Source: Arion vulgaris (Eukaryota; Mollusca; Gastropoda; Stylommatophora; Arionidae). Taken from it: DNA of 64,000 nucleotides. Made by a program: the position numbers and the translations under genes. Position 1 is the stretch's first letter; each line of letters begins with the position of its first letter. Below are positions 1 through 11,195 of the stretch, in pieces. Where the stretch lies: positions 33,322,066 to 33,386,065 of the forward strand of contig CM036765.1 of NCBI GenBank assembly GCA_020796225.1, given 5' to 3'. The notes under the pieces were generated by a model. That model ran no database searches. It had not been told where the DNA came from and saw nothing but the letters and a program-made list of their open reading frames with translations.

Positions 1-250
1 TTTTACCTCCGCATAATTGTTTGGTAATCTTGTATAGTGTGTGCAGATCATGTACTTTAGCAGCCTTTTCTGCTATTTCTGCTGTCTTTTCCATAAATTT
101 TCTCTTGTCTGTTCTAGCACTTCTTTTTACCATTTTGTTTAGTTCTGTATATTCTTTTCTTGCCTTATCTTTTTTGACGTTCTGATCTAATGCTATTGAT
201 GAGATTTTTTTTTTCTCCTTTCGCTTTTGGATGTATTCTAAGGTCTGGCC
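1..250 (-). mobile_element. LINE fragment (region upstream of reverse transcriptase)
   Basis: The reverse complement reads, with frameshifts, as the basic linker before a LINE reverse transcriptase, with KDKARKEYTELNKMVKRSAR and HTLYKITKQLCGG recognisable. The same region occurs in the LINE at 26391-28590. It is cut by the window start and by the edge of the duplication. Confidence 0.6.
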
Positions 251-257
251 ACTTATC

Positions 258-432
258 TAGCCTAGGAAAGCTACCGTAGTAAATAAAAAGCGTCTCAGAA
301 ATCGGTGTGCTGTCCTACTTGTAGGCGCATAACTGGCACAATGTACAATCGCTCTTAGGCTCAGATCACATACAGATTACACAGAGTGGTTAACAAGTGA
401 TCGATATGGAGCGTTGGAAGAAGAAGAAGAAG
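258..432 (+). mobile_element. SINE-like element with AAGAAG tail (5'-truncated, copy A)
   Basis: Matches 11226-11487, 47856-48115 and the minus-strand copies at 57932 and 58618. It contains the family core TACTTGTAGGCGCATAACTG and ends in GGAAGAAGAAGAAGAAG. The left half is missing because the duplication boundary cuts it. Confidence 0.75.
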
Positions 433-830
433 AACTACACTTCAATGAATAACCATGTTCAATTTCCTTCTTACACATGAAGATCTCAGATCTTCGCAAG
501 ATACTCCATGTCATTTTAAAGATATTTTGTTGGAATTTTATTTTAATCCTTTCAATTAATTTTGAACAGACAGGGGCTTTGCATCCTACTCTTATCGATT
601 TTCAACAGTCAATGGCTATTTTGCGCGCCCAATTTGAACACGGTAAATACATTTGATCGTCCGTCTCCGATAGGACTAGGAACTCGATTATTACATACAC
701 AAAGATCTTTGAGGAGTGTATTTAACCAACGAAACACGGGAGGGAACCTTCAGTACGCATATCATTTGACATCTGCTGGAGTAGATTGAACATCAATGGA
801 CTTGTCCAGAGTGCTATAGCGTCGGTCAGT
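433..830 (-). mobile_element. Long SINE-like repeat R1, copy in duplication A
   Basis: Shares blocks with 3688-4130, 11196-11860, 14043-14475 and 30805-31455: an AATAACCATGT block, AAGATCTCAG, TTTTGAACAGACAG, and a TCTCCGA..GGAACTCGAT block. In the better copies the right end has a tRNA-like head on the minus strand and the left end a TTGA-type tail. A short open frame in it is not conserved and is not treated as a gene. Confidence 0.55.
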
Positions 831-1101
831 AATCAAAAACCAATTTAATGTGTTATTGTCATATATATTTCAAGATGCCATTTAACTTCAATTTTCTTTA
901 ATATAATTACTTTTTATAACTGGTACATCCCTTCATATTCATTTTTGGTTTTGTATTGCAAATAGCTTTAGATATCTGATATCAATTATTCTTTCTTGTC
1001 TGTTTGTTTCATTTATAACTTAATTTCTGTTCAAATTTCTGTGTTAGATTTTTATATCATTTCTCAATGTTTATCTATATTCTATTTCTCTGAGTCTATA
1101 G

Positions 1102-1103
<2 letters not shown>

Positions 1104-1136
<33 letters not shown>
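1104..1136. repeat. CT microsatellite (copy A)
   Basis: A single CT run followed by AGGCGCGCGATCCGTCTATAG. In copy B this run plus linker is amplified (12690-13052). Confidence 0.9.
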
Positions 1137-1179
1137 GCGCGCGATCCGTCTATAGTATTCTGTTTTAGTCTATGGGGAT

Positions 1180-1343
1180 TTTTTTTTTCCGGTCCAGAAG
1201 CGCTTGAGCTTTTCAGCTCTAGGCTCGGTGCCATGGACATCGTAAATCTGGGGAATCTGTGGCTTTTCTGCCATCCCGCGGAATTGAACCCGCACACACA
1301 GAGGATAGTCACCCGTAGTCCAACGCGCTACGAACAACGGGCA
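1180..1343 (-). mobile_element. tRNA-derived SINE family X (copy A)
   Basis: The minus strand reads GCCCGTTGTTCGTAGCGCG..GGACTACGGGTGAC (A-box region), then GCGGGTTCAATTCCGCGG (B box), a body, and a poly(A) that appears as T's near 1180. Flanking direct repeats resemble AGTCTATGGGGAT. Related copies are at 13088, 28941 and 56826. Confidence 0.8.
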
Positions 1344-1365
1344 AGTATATGGGGATAATAATGTC

Positions 1366-2955
1366 TACTACAGTAATTTATTCTTCCGATACAAATTTGG
1401 CTACACCCATCTAGATATTACTACAGTAATTTATTCTTCCGATACAAATTTGGCTACACCCATCTAGATATTATTACAGTAATTTATTCTTCCGATACAA
1501 ATTTGGCTACACCCATCTAGATATTATTACAGTAATTTATTCTTCCGATACAAATTTGGCTACACCCATCTAGATATTACTACAGTAATTTATTCTTCCG
1601 ATACAAATTTGGCTACACCCATCTAGATATTACTACAGTAATTTATTCTTCCGATACAAATTTGGCTACACCCATCTAGATATTACTACAGTAATTTATT
1701 CTTCCGATACAAATTTGGCTACACCCATCTAGATATTACTACAGTAATTTATTCTTCCGATACAAATTTGGCTACACCCATCTAGATATTACTACAGTAA
1801 TTTATTCTTCCGATACAAATTTGGCTACACCCATCTAGATATTATTACAGTAATTTATTCTTCCGATACAAATTTGGCTACACCCAACTAGATATTATTA
1901 CAGTAATTTATTCTTCCGATACAAATTTGGCTACACCCATCTAGATATTACTACAGTAATTTATTCTTCCGATACAAATTTGGCTACACCCATCTAGATA
2001 TTACTACAGTAATTTATTCTTCCGATACAAATTTGGCTACACCCATCTAGATATTATTACAGTAATTTATTCTTCCGATACAAATTTGGCTACACCCATC
2101 TAGATATTACTACAGTAATTTATTCTTCCGATACAAATTTGGCTACACCCATCTAGATATTACTACAGTAATTTATTCTTCCGATACAAATTTGGCTACA
2201 CCCATCTAGATATTGCTACAGTAATTTATTCTTCCGATACAAATTTGGCTACACCCATCTAGATATTACTACAGTAATTTATTCTTCCGATACAAATTTG
2301 GCTACACCCATCTAGATATTACTACAGTAATTTATTCTTCCGATACAAATTTGGCTACACCCATCTAGATATTACTACAGTAATTTATTCTTCCGATACA
2401 AATTTGGCTACACCCATCTAGATATTACTACAGTAATTTATTCTTCCGATACAAATTTGGCTACACCCATCTAGATATTACTACAGTAATTTATTCTTCC
2501 GATACAAATTTGGCTACACCCATCTAGATATTATTACAGTAATTTATTCTTCCGATACAAATTTGGCTACACCCATCTAGATATTATTACAGTAATTTAT
2601 TCTTCCGATACAAATTTGGCTACACCCATCTAGATATTACTACAGTAATTTATTCTTCCGATACAAATTTGGCTACACCCATCTAGATATTACTACAGTA
2701 ATTTATTCTTCCGATACAAATTTGGCTACACCCATCTAGATATTACTACAGTAATTTATTCTTCCGATACAAATTTGGCTACACCCATCTAGATATTACT
2801 ACAGTAATTTATTCTTCCGATACAAATTTGGCTACACCCATCTAGATATTATTACAGTAATTTATTCTTCCGATACAAATTTGGCTACACCCATCTAGAT
2901 ATTACTACAGTAATTTATTCTTCCGATACAAATTTGGCTACACCCATCTAGATAT
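1366..2955. repeat. 53-bp tandem array, 30 units
   Basis: The marker TTCTTCCGAT recurs from 1381 to 2918 with exact 53-base spacing (29 intervals, no indels). Units differ mainly at one or two positions near the junction (TATTACTAC, TATTATTAC or TATTGCTAC), and one unit has CCCAACTAGA. Copy B has one unit. No long open frame crosses it. Confidence 0.97.
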
Positions 2956-2984
2956 TATTAGATTGATAATTAAAATTTAAAAAA

Positions 2985-3225
2985 AATTAAAATTGTCGTT
3001 ACTGTCTGTAATACCGATGTTTAGGGCGTTGTAGGCCGGGTTGGACACGAGCCTGTAGAATTTAATGGCCGCATTACTAGTGCAGTCGCCGGGAAATTGT
3101 TCAAGTTATGATTTTTTCTTTATACCACGACATAAAAAAACTTCTCTGCGGTACCGGGGATTGAACTCAGATCTTCCAAATGGGAGCCCGCTCTAATCCA
3201 TTCAGACAGACGCTCCCCGTAATTA
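2985..3225 (-). mobile_element. tRNA-derived SINE family Y (copy A)
   Basis: The minus strand starts with GGGGAGCGTCTGTCTGAATGG and has a B-box-like GAGTTCAATCCCC, then a body ending near TACAGACAGTAACGAC and an A-rich tail. Copies are at 13350-13590 and 34680-34945. Confidence 0.7.
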
Positions 3226-3687
3226 AAGAGAAAAATAAGCAACAATATATTTTTTTTAGTACACTTTACTCCTGAATTACAGTTGTTGACAAAGATAATG
3301 AGATATCAGGAGCGTGAAGAGCAAAAGAGATGTGGACTTTCCTGGTAATTTTGTTTTAATAGCCAACATGTGGTACACAGACATGGTTCTCGGCTATCCC
3401 TAAAGAGATTCTTGTATTCATGAAATATTCATCACTTTGTCAACACCGATTACGTCGACAACCAATGAAAGCACATTTCTTCTCAAAAGAATTCACAAAA
3501 CTTGCAGCGATGAAAAACGAAATATTATCCCGATGCATTTAAGATAAAAGTCAATACAAAAGTCGAGCATAACATGGGATAAGTAGAAACTGAAGCATTT
3601 GAGAAATTATCAGAAACTATAAATACAGATTTGTATTGCTGTTGTTATTGAAACTGTACTGAATAATAATTGAATTATAGGAGAATC

Positions 3688-4130
3688 ATTGATTGATTTC
3701 TTGATTGATAGGACCATCATCATTGCACTTCAGTGAGTAACCATGTGTCCACCGATCTCTTTCTTACACAGAAAGATCTCAGCGGCAGTGCAAGAACTCA
3801 GTAGCAACAGCAAGGGTCCCCGATGTAATTTAGAAGATGGTGACAATATTTTTGTAGGATTTATTTGTATATTTCTAATGAATTTTGCCCAGACAGCGGC
3901 TTTCCAGCCTGCTCTTTTTTAGTTTAAACTACCAAATATTCGTTTACGTGCTCAACTTGAACACGTGGCCTACGTTTTATCGTCGGTCTCCGACTAGGAA
4001 CTCGATCTCACCTGTACGGAGATCAGGAATCTCTGGATAAATATCCCGATGGCTCCACGAGGGAGCAAACCGAGTACCTTTGAAACAAGAGGCGATTACC
4101 TAACCTCTGAGCCACAGAGACTCCCCCCCC
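3688..4130 (-). mobile_element. Long SINE-like repeat R1 with tRNA-like head (copy A)
   Basis: The minus strand begins with GTCTCTGTGGCTCAGAGGTTAGG, an A-box-like tRNA head similar to the SINEs at 60554 and 61528. A body of about 400 bases follows, ending in a TCAA/TTGA-type tail seen on the plus strand as TTGATTGATTTCTTGATTGA. The copy B partner is 14043-14475. Confidence 0.65.
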
Positions 4131-4569
4131 TTCCCCTTCCGCCTCCATTCCTTCCACATAGGAAAATGAACACATGCAAACGCTGGTTACTTGAAAGCTC
4201 TCGAAGCAGAGGTTATAATGGTGCATGAAAATGTCATGGACAGGTGTAAAGATTACAAGGTTATGTTCTATGATGACCCGATCTGCAATAAATATTCAAG
4301 GAAACCGTGACAGGCAATCGATAGTTACTGCGGAAGTTAAGGACGATGTTCAGCAAATCTGTCTAAGCGGCGTCCGCAGAAATGTGTCATGGCGCCCATG
4401 TTATACATTCAAGGCGCCGTGTTTTCGACTTTAACGTGAAACCGAATTTCAAGAAAAAGAAAGGCATTTTGATTAAAAATATGTTTCAGGTTTTTAAGCC
4501 AATATACTGTAATAAATGTCACACTAATTATGAAAGTACAATTATTGAAAAAAATAATTAAAGTTCAAT

Positions 4570-4672
4570 TTCCCACTTCAATACCCAGGATAGAGTGGTG
4601 TGGAGTAATTTCTTGCAGACCCTATGTAACGTATAACGGTACGAGATGACTTATTATTATTATTATTGTATG
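4570..4672 (+). mobile_element. 3' end of LINE family Q (copy A)
   Basis: CCCAGGATAGAG..GGAG.AATT.CTTGCAGACCCTATGTAACGTATAACGGTACGAG followed by a (TTA)n tail is the 3' end of the LINE at 49819-50368. It is a very short 5'-truncated copy; the partner is 14935-15027. Confidence 0.7.
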
Positions 4673-5479
4673 TAATTATTCCCTCTCTTAATGAAACGTA
4701 GTGATGACCAAGACGAAGGTAGCAGCAGGATATCTAAGAAACATTGAATAAGACGCTGGACGAGACAGGAGAACTTTATAACAACGGGGTTTCTCATGCG
4801 GGCTGTGATGGAAACGACGTTCCGCAATGGACATTCTACTACTTGAACATAAAATCCAACTTTATAGTGCCACGTCTACTGAGTTATACTGTAATATGGT
4901 ATCAGATCTTACTGGACATAATAGAAATACTGTTAGAACTGACTCATGCCTTTTCAAATATATAGCACTGACAAATTTCGACTTTGAAACTGCTAGTGAA
5001 CACTAACAATAGATGTATGTGGGCATCAATCATGTTTACAGTAGCCCGCACTACACATGATGATGATATCAAAACGAAACTGGTGGAAAAGTGTGTCTCA
5101 ACAGCAACAAAGATGTCAACTTTTTGTCTCAACAACAGAACCGGATAATGCTGTAAAATATGTTCAATAACTCTTGTAAATTACAGAAAATAAAACTGCA
5201 ATAATAATAACATTTATTGATCATTCGGTCTTGACAGATACTATATATTATTCTGACTTAACGTTGCTATTTACGTAACTGGTTTACACGACTGAATGGT
5301 GGAATAATAGGGGATGGGGAGGAGTGTAGTGTGAGCTGATAGTGGTGTAGGCTCGGATGACAACTATTTTGAAAAATAATGCCCTATATCTCTCTAGCCT
5401 GTGATGATGTCCGTGTTGCTAGGGGCAACAGCAAATGCACGCCATTCTTCTCTGTTCTTGGCCTTTCTTTGACAGTAGA

Positions 5480-5523
5480 GAGAAGAGAGAGAGAGAGAGA
5501 GGAAGAGAGAGAGAGAAAAGAGG

Positions 5524-5587
<64 letters not shown>

Positions 5588-5614
5588 AGAGAGAGAAGAG
5601 AGAGAGAGAGAGAA

Positions 5615-5648
<34 letters not shown>

Positions 5649-5658
5649 AGTGAGAGCA
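5480..5658. repeat. GA-rich low-complexity tract (copy A)
   Basis: Imperfect (GA)n with GAAA and GTGA interruptions. Open frames across it (Arg-Glu on one strand, Leu-Ser on the other) result from the repeat. The partner is 15820-15992 with different length and interruptions. Confidence 0.95.
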
Positions 5659-6354
5659 GTGGAAAGTCACTAACCAATAACAAATCGTACAATAAAGAGT
5701 AATGCATATTTGTAATAACTATATTTTTCTCATTGTCTTCTCTAATGTTATCTATTTTGTTGTCTATCTACAAGAACGAATTACGTAGTATATTTTGTCA
5801 CGACCAGGTTACCATAATAACCTGCACTTTATTATAGTGTCTCATATTTACTGTCGTAGAACCCTCTCAACAAACTGTCATAATTTAACTTACCTGACAC
5901 AACCGAATTACTTCTAGGGGTGTTTAACAAGTCACTGTGCTCTTGATTTGAAAAATATGTGTACTTGACTTATTCGACGGGAGACATTACGACATTGAAG
6001 GTGTAGATTTCCTATCAAGTCCTTGACTTGTTGTAATGGATGCTTCAGTTATCAGAGGACTATCATCATAGCACTCCGGACATGTCCATAGGTGCTCCAA
6101 TATCCGCCTCAACAAATCCAGCAGCGTCCAGCGGCCCAACACTCCAGTTCGATGTTGATTAATCAGTCTCTTTGCATATTTGGTATGCTGTTATTTACGG
6201 GCTGTACCAATATTGATACCCATCTCTCTCTGTCTGGTCAGCTAGTGGGACTCGCAACCCTGAAACACTTCTGTTCGAAAAGACTCTCTCAGTGCGTTAA
6301 GAATGTCACTTCGGTCCATTGCAGCTCCCTCTTATACCGTAACCATGTCAGCCA

Positions 6355-7130
6355 ATCTGTCAGCTCGTTCATTACCCCTGACTCCGTTCATTACCCCTGA
6401 CTCCTGCGTGCACTGACTCCTGCATTTAATGGACGTTTGTCAATGGAGACTTTGTAATGTTTGTATCTCTAGTGAATGTCATTACTTCAGTTTCGTCATT
6501 GTTTATTCTCATATTGTATTCATTGTATGTTTTTTTTTTCGTCGCTTTCAACTCAGACGAAGTTTCATCTCTGAAACTGATTTTTGCGTGAAAATCTTTT
6601 TTTCCAATATCTTACAATGGCAGCAGCGTGCACATTATGAAATTACTTTACACTGGCAGCCGTGTGCTCAATGTACTCGTAATTAGTATTCCTCGCCATA
6701 CAGGCAGATTTTCTCCGACTTCAGAGTACTCACGTTATCGTCCTGAGTAAGACCAGGGGACTTGAACAAATGCCGGACAGTAGGATCGAACCCGAGCTAT
6801 GAGGCGTCTCACAGCTAGCAGGCCGAGCTACTATCAACTACTCTAGGCAGTCCCCTTCATTGTATTTAACTGAAGTCTTTTAACTGAAGTCTATTAACTG
6901 AAGTCTGTTAACTGAATCGTTAATGTGTTGTCGTAGCTGTTGCTCTGTTTTTGATATGATTGCCTGATCGTAGGCAAAAAGTAATTCGTTTAAGAAGTCC
7001 CCAGGTAGTTCTCTTCACTTGTGCTAGCTATTTTACAAATTTGAGTGATATATGTGATGAGCAACAGCGATGATAGTACGCATCCTTGTCTTACTCCTGA
7101 CCAAACGTGGAACTTTTCTGATAGACCTGT
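6355..7130 (-). mobile_element. LINE reverse transcriptase fragment (copy A)
   Basis: The minus strand of 6950-7110 encodes a decayed SGVRQGCVLS..L..YINQI segment, a reverse-transcriptase motif seen more clearly at 22590-22780. It is split by the SINE at 6529-6855 and by a short TTAACTGAAGTCTG tandem repeat (6868-6915). Confidence 0.6.
6529..6855 (-). mobile_element. tRNA-derived SINE present only in copy A
   Basis: 327 bp flanked by a perfect TTCATTGTAT direct repeat (6519-6528 and 6856-6865). Copy B has a single TTCATTGTAT at 22479-22488, the empty site. Minus-strand order: head with CTAGAGTAGTTGATAGTAGC, B box GGGTTCGATCCTA, body, then poly(A) shown as T's at 6530-6539. Confidence 0.88.
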
Positions 7131-7136
7131 CTAACC

Positions 7137-7560
7137 CATAGGTTCCCAAAGTGAGGTACAGCCCCAGTGGACTGAAGACTCTATAGGGTGATATTGGGTT
7201 TAGAAGCATTGGGAAAGGGGGCGTTCAGAGGTCAGTGGCTTCTTTGAAAAAAAACAATAATATATATTTTTAAATAAATTGTTTTCGCGACTTTGCGATT
7301 GAATAATCCTTTAAAATTTAAATTCTGCATTTTAATTTATCTTATGCCCGTTCCTCACGATCAATTTTGTCATCAATTTTCTATTTCAATTATATAATCA
7401 TTTGAAAATTCACCATGTAAGAAGAAATATATATCAATTTTATATGTCAAAGAAAAATAGAACATGTATATATGTGTGGAGGAGGGCAAAATGTTATAAT
7501 TGGGGGTTACAAAGTGTTGTGCAAAGTGGGCAGTGGCCCGAAAAAGTTTTGAAACCTATA
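7137..7560 (+). mobile_element. hAT-like MITE (copy A)
   Basis: Ends CATAGGTTCCCAAA and TTTTGAAACCTATA form imperfect inverted repeats. The flanks are GTCTAACC and CTCTAACC; in copy B the 8-bp duplication is perfect. It has no coding capacity and sits inside the LINE fragment, so it is younger than it. A third, inverted copy is at about 34036-34455. Confidence 0.75.
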
Positions 7561-7801
7561 CTCTAACCATCCAGGCTGTTTATTTAGAAGCTCTGATCTT
7601 GCATAGATTATTTTAGAGACTGAACACTAACTCTCTATAAATTACTTAGATGAATGATTATAGTAGTTCCCTCCCTTGATAAAAATGAAAGTTTCGCATA
7701 TCTCCCTCCACCTGCCCTTTCTCTCTCCCCCTCCCCCTCCCTCCCCGTCGGATGCAGCTCATGTTACACTCCAGTTGGATAACTAAGCCACACTGACCAT
7801 A

Positions 7802-7999
7802 ATGGATTGGGGAAAGATTGTGTTAAACATTGTTAAAGAAAATATTGAACGAAACAAGCAAGAAGTCCATGAAGAATCACAAAATGCAGAGCGAGATAAA
7901 ACTATACCCGAAGTTATAGAGACGTTGCAGACTTTAGATATACTTTATATTGTTAACTTACAACTTGTTATCCACAAGTCAGTTTGCTACTGCCATTAA
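7802..7999 (+). CDS. Small open frame kept in both duplicate copies (doubtful gene)
   Basis: A 65-codon frame starting MDWGKIVLNI, charged and helix-prone. The copy B version (23463-23648) has the same start and remains open. Of the four codon differences I see in the shared part, three change the amino acid, so there is no sign of selection on the protein. It could be a leftover exon or a chance frame; I do not recognise it. Confidence 0.2.
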   Translation: MDWGKIVLNIVKENIERNKQEVHEESQNAERDKTIPEVIETLQTLDILYIVNLQLVIHKSVCYCH

Positions 8000-8105
8000 T
8001 ACAAAGGAACTTACACTAAGTAACGAGTATTTATGCAAAAGTAACGGATAGCACATAGGCACTGACAATAGAACAAGAAAGAAAACTTACCACCTGTGAA
8101 ATGCA

Positions 8106-8340
8106 GCGCCGGATTTGCCTAGTAGCAGAAGTAGCAAATGCTACGGGCCCCGCGCTTCTGAGGGCCCCGCGCCTATGTGAAAGAGATGAAAAGGAAAAAA
8201 ATAACCACGATGCTATATCAAAAACACACAAGCTGTCTGAATTTTTAGTGTCGTGTGTGATGGTACTGAACCCAAGAACTGAAGCAGAAAATACAGAAGT
8301 CGCATATCACTGTCTAGTAGATGAAGGCAGATGAACCCAA
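8106..8340 (+). mobile_element. hAT transposon fragment (5' end and N-terminal coding part)
   Basis: It begins CAGCGCCGGATTTGCC, close to the terminal repeat of the hAT at 17788-21129 (CAGAGCCGGATT). It encodes HKLSEFLVSC.....EAENTEVAYHCLVDEG, which aligns with QLSEFLMSC.....EAENIKARCIVDED in that element. No other end was found, so it is truncated. It lies exactly at the right edge of duplication copy A. Confidence 0.65.
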
Positions 8341-8799
8341 AGTCAAGCTGGTTGGCTGTACCAGAATTGTCTACAATACTTTTCAAATGCCAGACGTAAC
8401 CAGTCTGTCCTGTGTCGACATGAAGAAGACTGCAGTAAGCTTTGTACCAGAGGCGAAACACGTAGGACTCGAGTGGGAAGGTTTAGCCGGACTAAGTTCG
8501 AAAGTCTTGTTTTTGCGCCTAGTAAATCTGCCTTATCTACAGTGTCTCTCGCCAGTCAGGCGAGCTGTACTCGTATTTCATAGGTACATGAAATTTAGAT
8601 CACCAAGTAAAGTATCATGGTTTTCTGTGGTCTAACCGCGTCAACGTTTATGCCAAATTTTTTGTGTGTGTGTGTAAACGCTGGAGCTTCCACGGCACGT
8701 AGTAACTAGAGCAGAGTGTTGCCAGTTTCTCTATCGGCAACCTCCCAACACTTGATATTGAAGTCAGCTGTATAACGCCACAAATACCAACACAAACCA

Positions 8800-9110
8800 A
8801 CTACTGTAATATGAGCAGATTAGAACACGTTGTCATTCTACGCCTTAGAACAGAACAAAATCGACTCCGCAGCCATATGTATACAAATTCAAGATTGGCA
8901 ATTCAGCCATGTGTAAATGTGGACAAGCACATCAGACTGCAGAGCACATACTTCAAGATTGCCCAGAATATGATATACTGAGGCAAACTCACTGATCTAA
9001 CGAAACGACACTCGACAAAAACTACACAGACCTCTGTGTAGCTACAAAAGACGGTGAAGTTTATACAAGAGACAACATTGAATATATAAACAATATTTCA
9101 AATTAACGAA
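8800..9110 (+). mobile_element. LINE RNase-H/zinc-knuckle tail fragment
   Basis: With stops and frameshifts this reads NRTKSTPQPYVYKFKIGNS, then MCKCGQAHQTAEHILQDCP, the C-x-C...H...C tail typical of LINEs with a C-terminal RNase-H region (jockey-type order). Only the 3' end is left. The same kind of tail is at 36640-36960. Confidence 0.65.
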
Positions 9111-9145
9111 AGGAAGGAAGGGCTGTATAATGTGTTTGTTATCTC

Positions 9146-9720
9146 CTAAAACCAAAACAAACCCCCAGTATTTGTTAAAATATTGAGAATAATACCTTTT
9201 TGCTGAAAACAGTTACCTCTTCCATGCCAACGCTTATAGGATAAAACGAGTGAATGGCAAACGAGATAAACGAACTTGTAATTATGGCAATGATATTTCC
9301 CCTGGTATGTCCCAACAGCTTGAAATTTCCTAATGTCCCTAACTCCTACACATCTCTGGACAGCCAGGTACATGTTGAGAAGAAATGCGATACTGTGCAA
9401 AGACAAAAGGTAAAAGTTGTGACCATAGTTGTAAATGTTGCACCAGATGGGGGTAGGTAGTTCTCTATAGCTTTCCATCAGGTACTCGTGGACATTCACA
9501 GGAGTCTGAAAAATGCACGTAAGAAAATCTAGTACTGTAATAACTGTCAGTAGGACGTTGGTTGGTGAGCGCATAGTTGTGTCTAAAAATATACTAATAC
9601 TTAAAAAACCGAGCAGGGCAGTCAAAGACAGCGACCACAAAGAATAGGCCATTGATCCACCACGCTGTCAAGACTGGAACTAGCAGTTCAAAATCTAAAA
9701 CTCTAGTGACTCGGTGCTGT
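9146..9720 (-). pseudogene. Broken rhodopsin-class GPCR fragment (TM1 to TM4)
   Basis: The longest frame (9146-9652, minus) shows TM2-like NVLLTVITVLDFLTCIF and a TM3 region ending in MYLAVQRCVGV. AVQR followed by an aromatic or hydrophobic residue replaces DRY in FMRFamide-type and related invertebrate peptide receptors. TM1 appears to start in a different frame (ELLVPVLTAWWINGLF), and a TM4-like stretch (IIAITSSFISFAIHSF) appears in a third frame just after the TM3 loop, followed by a stop. At least two frameshifts are therefore inferred, and TM5-TM7 were not found. A fragment of a once-real receptor or a processed copy is most likely; a true exon with assembly errors is the alternative. 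Confidence 0.55.
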
Positions 9721-11195
9721 ATGACGGTAAGTGTGGTCATTGTCTTGCATAATTCTGCTACATATGAACTATTGTTTGCCTGTTCAGGTGGAAGTAATGC
9801 AACAGCCTGCCCACAGCAAGCTTCGTAGATTGTGTCAAAACACCCTTTTTAGTTTCAACCACTGCAAATATTGTATTTTCCCTGTTGTCTGTAAGTACAT
9901 AGAATTAGTCCTCTAAAATTGTGCATCCTTTTCTGTTTGGTGAAAATAGTAATGTCTGCGATGTCAGAACTCTCAATATATTACTATGACACAGTTCACT
10001 CCTATGTCTTTCTTTTCACTAATCCTGTTTTACCTCACAGCGACATGATAAGAAGAGATTTCTAGAATGGGCTTTTGTGTGCGCTTCATTAATAGTGGGT
10101 TTTTTCACAGCCTCTGTTATTTCGGAGGTCCACCTTGTGCGTGGACACAGTTCACTATAGCATAATATAACACCATACTACTATGAATAATTGGGGAATA
10201 ATATATGGAGCCACAAACAATCACAACCGTATTGAGCCTCTAAAATAACTGATTCGTTGAAATCAGTCTCGACATTCTATAACCAGATGTTATAATCAGA
10301 ACATAATAAATATATGTAGTTTTCATGTCCATAACTTTTTGTATAGTCACTGAAAAGTTTTGTAGTTTCACATGCAATTATCCAAACAGAAATGAAATGA
10401 ACACGATCTGATCATTTAATGATTATCCTTTTCAAATAATCGTGCAATCTTCCTGTCCGTCTTACAAAGGAAAACTGATATATTCAGTATCTCTGTACTT
10501 GCATGAAACACCATGACTTAAGCAAGAACTGTTTCTAGATTTGTATGCTGCAAAATATGGCTGCCTACTTATTGACTATAGTCCGTCCTTGAAAACATCT
10601 TCACGTTTGGATGACGTATTGACCACATCATTTCTTATTGCCATAGACATGACGGTTAATTTATAATTTCAGACTTACAACCTAGAGCGGGAACGATATG
10701 GTTGGGGCGAAACGGGCCAGTGAAGTTTATACAGCCTCTCACTGATATATTTTATAGAGAACGACAGGTTGAGACGACGGCTAGCTATTGAAGATTTGTT
10801 ATACAGCCTCTCACTGAAGCATTTTATAGTTCTGCTTGGTAATTATGTCAGATCTTGAATTTATCTGGTGTTTCGTCAGGTTTACAAACGCGGGAAAAGA
10901 CACCACATCAGCGCCAACACGATGAGAGAAACGTGGAGTTACAGCACAAAAGTGAGATCATGACATATTATAGCAGTAACTTGAAATGTGAGTAGTTGAA
11001 TCTTTGAAATGCAGTGTTTCTTTTGCACTTTAATACAAATTGAAACAGGAAAAGCAATACATAATTGATGGAAAACAAACAAGCAAAGTGACCGCACAAA
11101 AAAATAAGCGCAGTAACATTGTTGTCTACGATACACACAAAAAGACAAAGTATAAGTTCTTATATCAGAACAAATCCATTGAGATATTTATTGAT
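9721..11195. other. Spacer with no recognisable gene
   Basis: AT-rich. About 10000-10150 is a diverged match to 47340-47450 and 47683-47700 (shared AAGAAGAGATTTCTAGAATGGGCTTTTGTG). Two copies of a TATACAGCCTCTCACTGA block lie at 10727 and 10801. I see nothing else. Confidence 0.6.

Larger units (their letters stand above)
257..8105 (+). repeat. Segmental duplication, copy A
   Basis: Collinear and near-identical to 11326-23763. It starts inside a SINE-like element and stops where a hAT fragment begins. After removing the 53-bp array growth and a 327-bp SINE from this copy, and the insertions from the other, both copies reduce to about 5.9-6.0 kb. Unlabelled stretches (about 835-1100, 3230-3690, 4690-5470, 5660-6350) are AT-rich and I recognise nothing in them beyond the match to the partner copy. 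Confidence 0.95.

Noticed and set aside
1180..1343. Possible real tRNA gene
   Set aside because: The tRNA-like head lacks a proper cloverleaf, is followed by a SINE body and poly(A), and has target duplications. The same holds for the other tRNA-like heads in the window.
1366..2955. CRISPR-like array of regular repeats
   Set aside because: Units are directly adjacent with no unique spacers, and the setting is an animal genome. It is a tandem satellite.
5379..5707. Arg/Glu-rich and Leu/Ser-rich open frames
   Set aside because: They are translations of a (GA)n tract, and the copy B version differs in length and interruptions.
8321..8635. 104-codon plus-strand frame as a gene
   Set aside because: It begins inside a hAT fragment and shows no recognisable domain, splice context or second copy.
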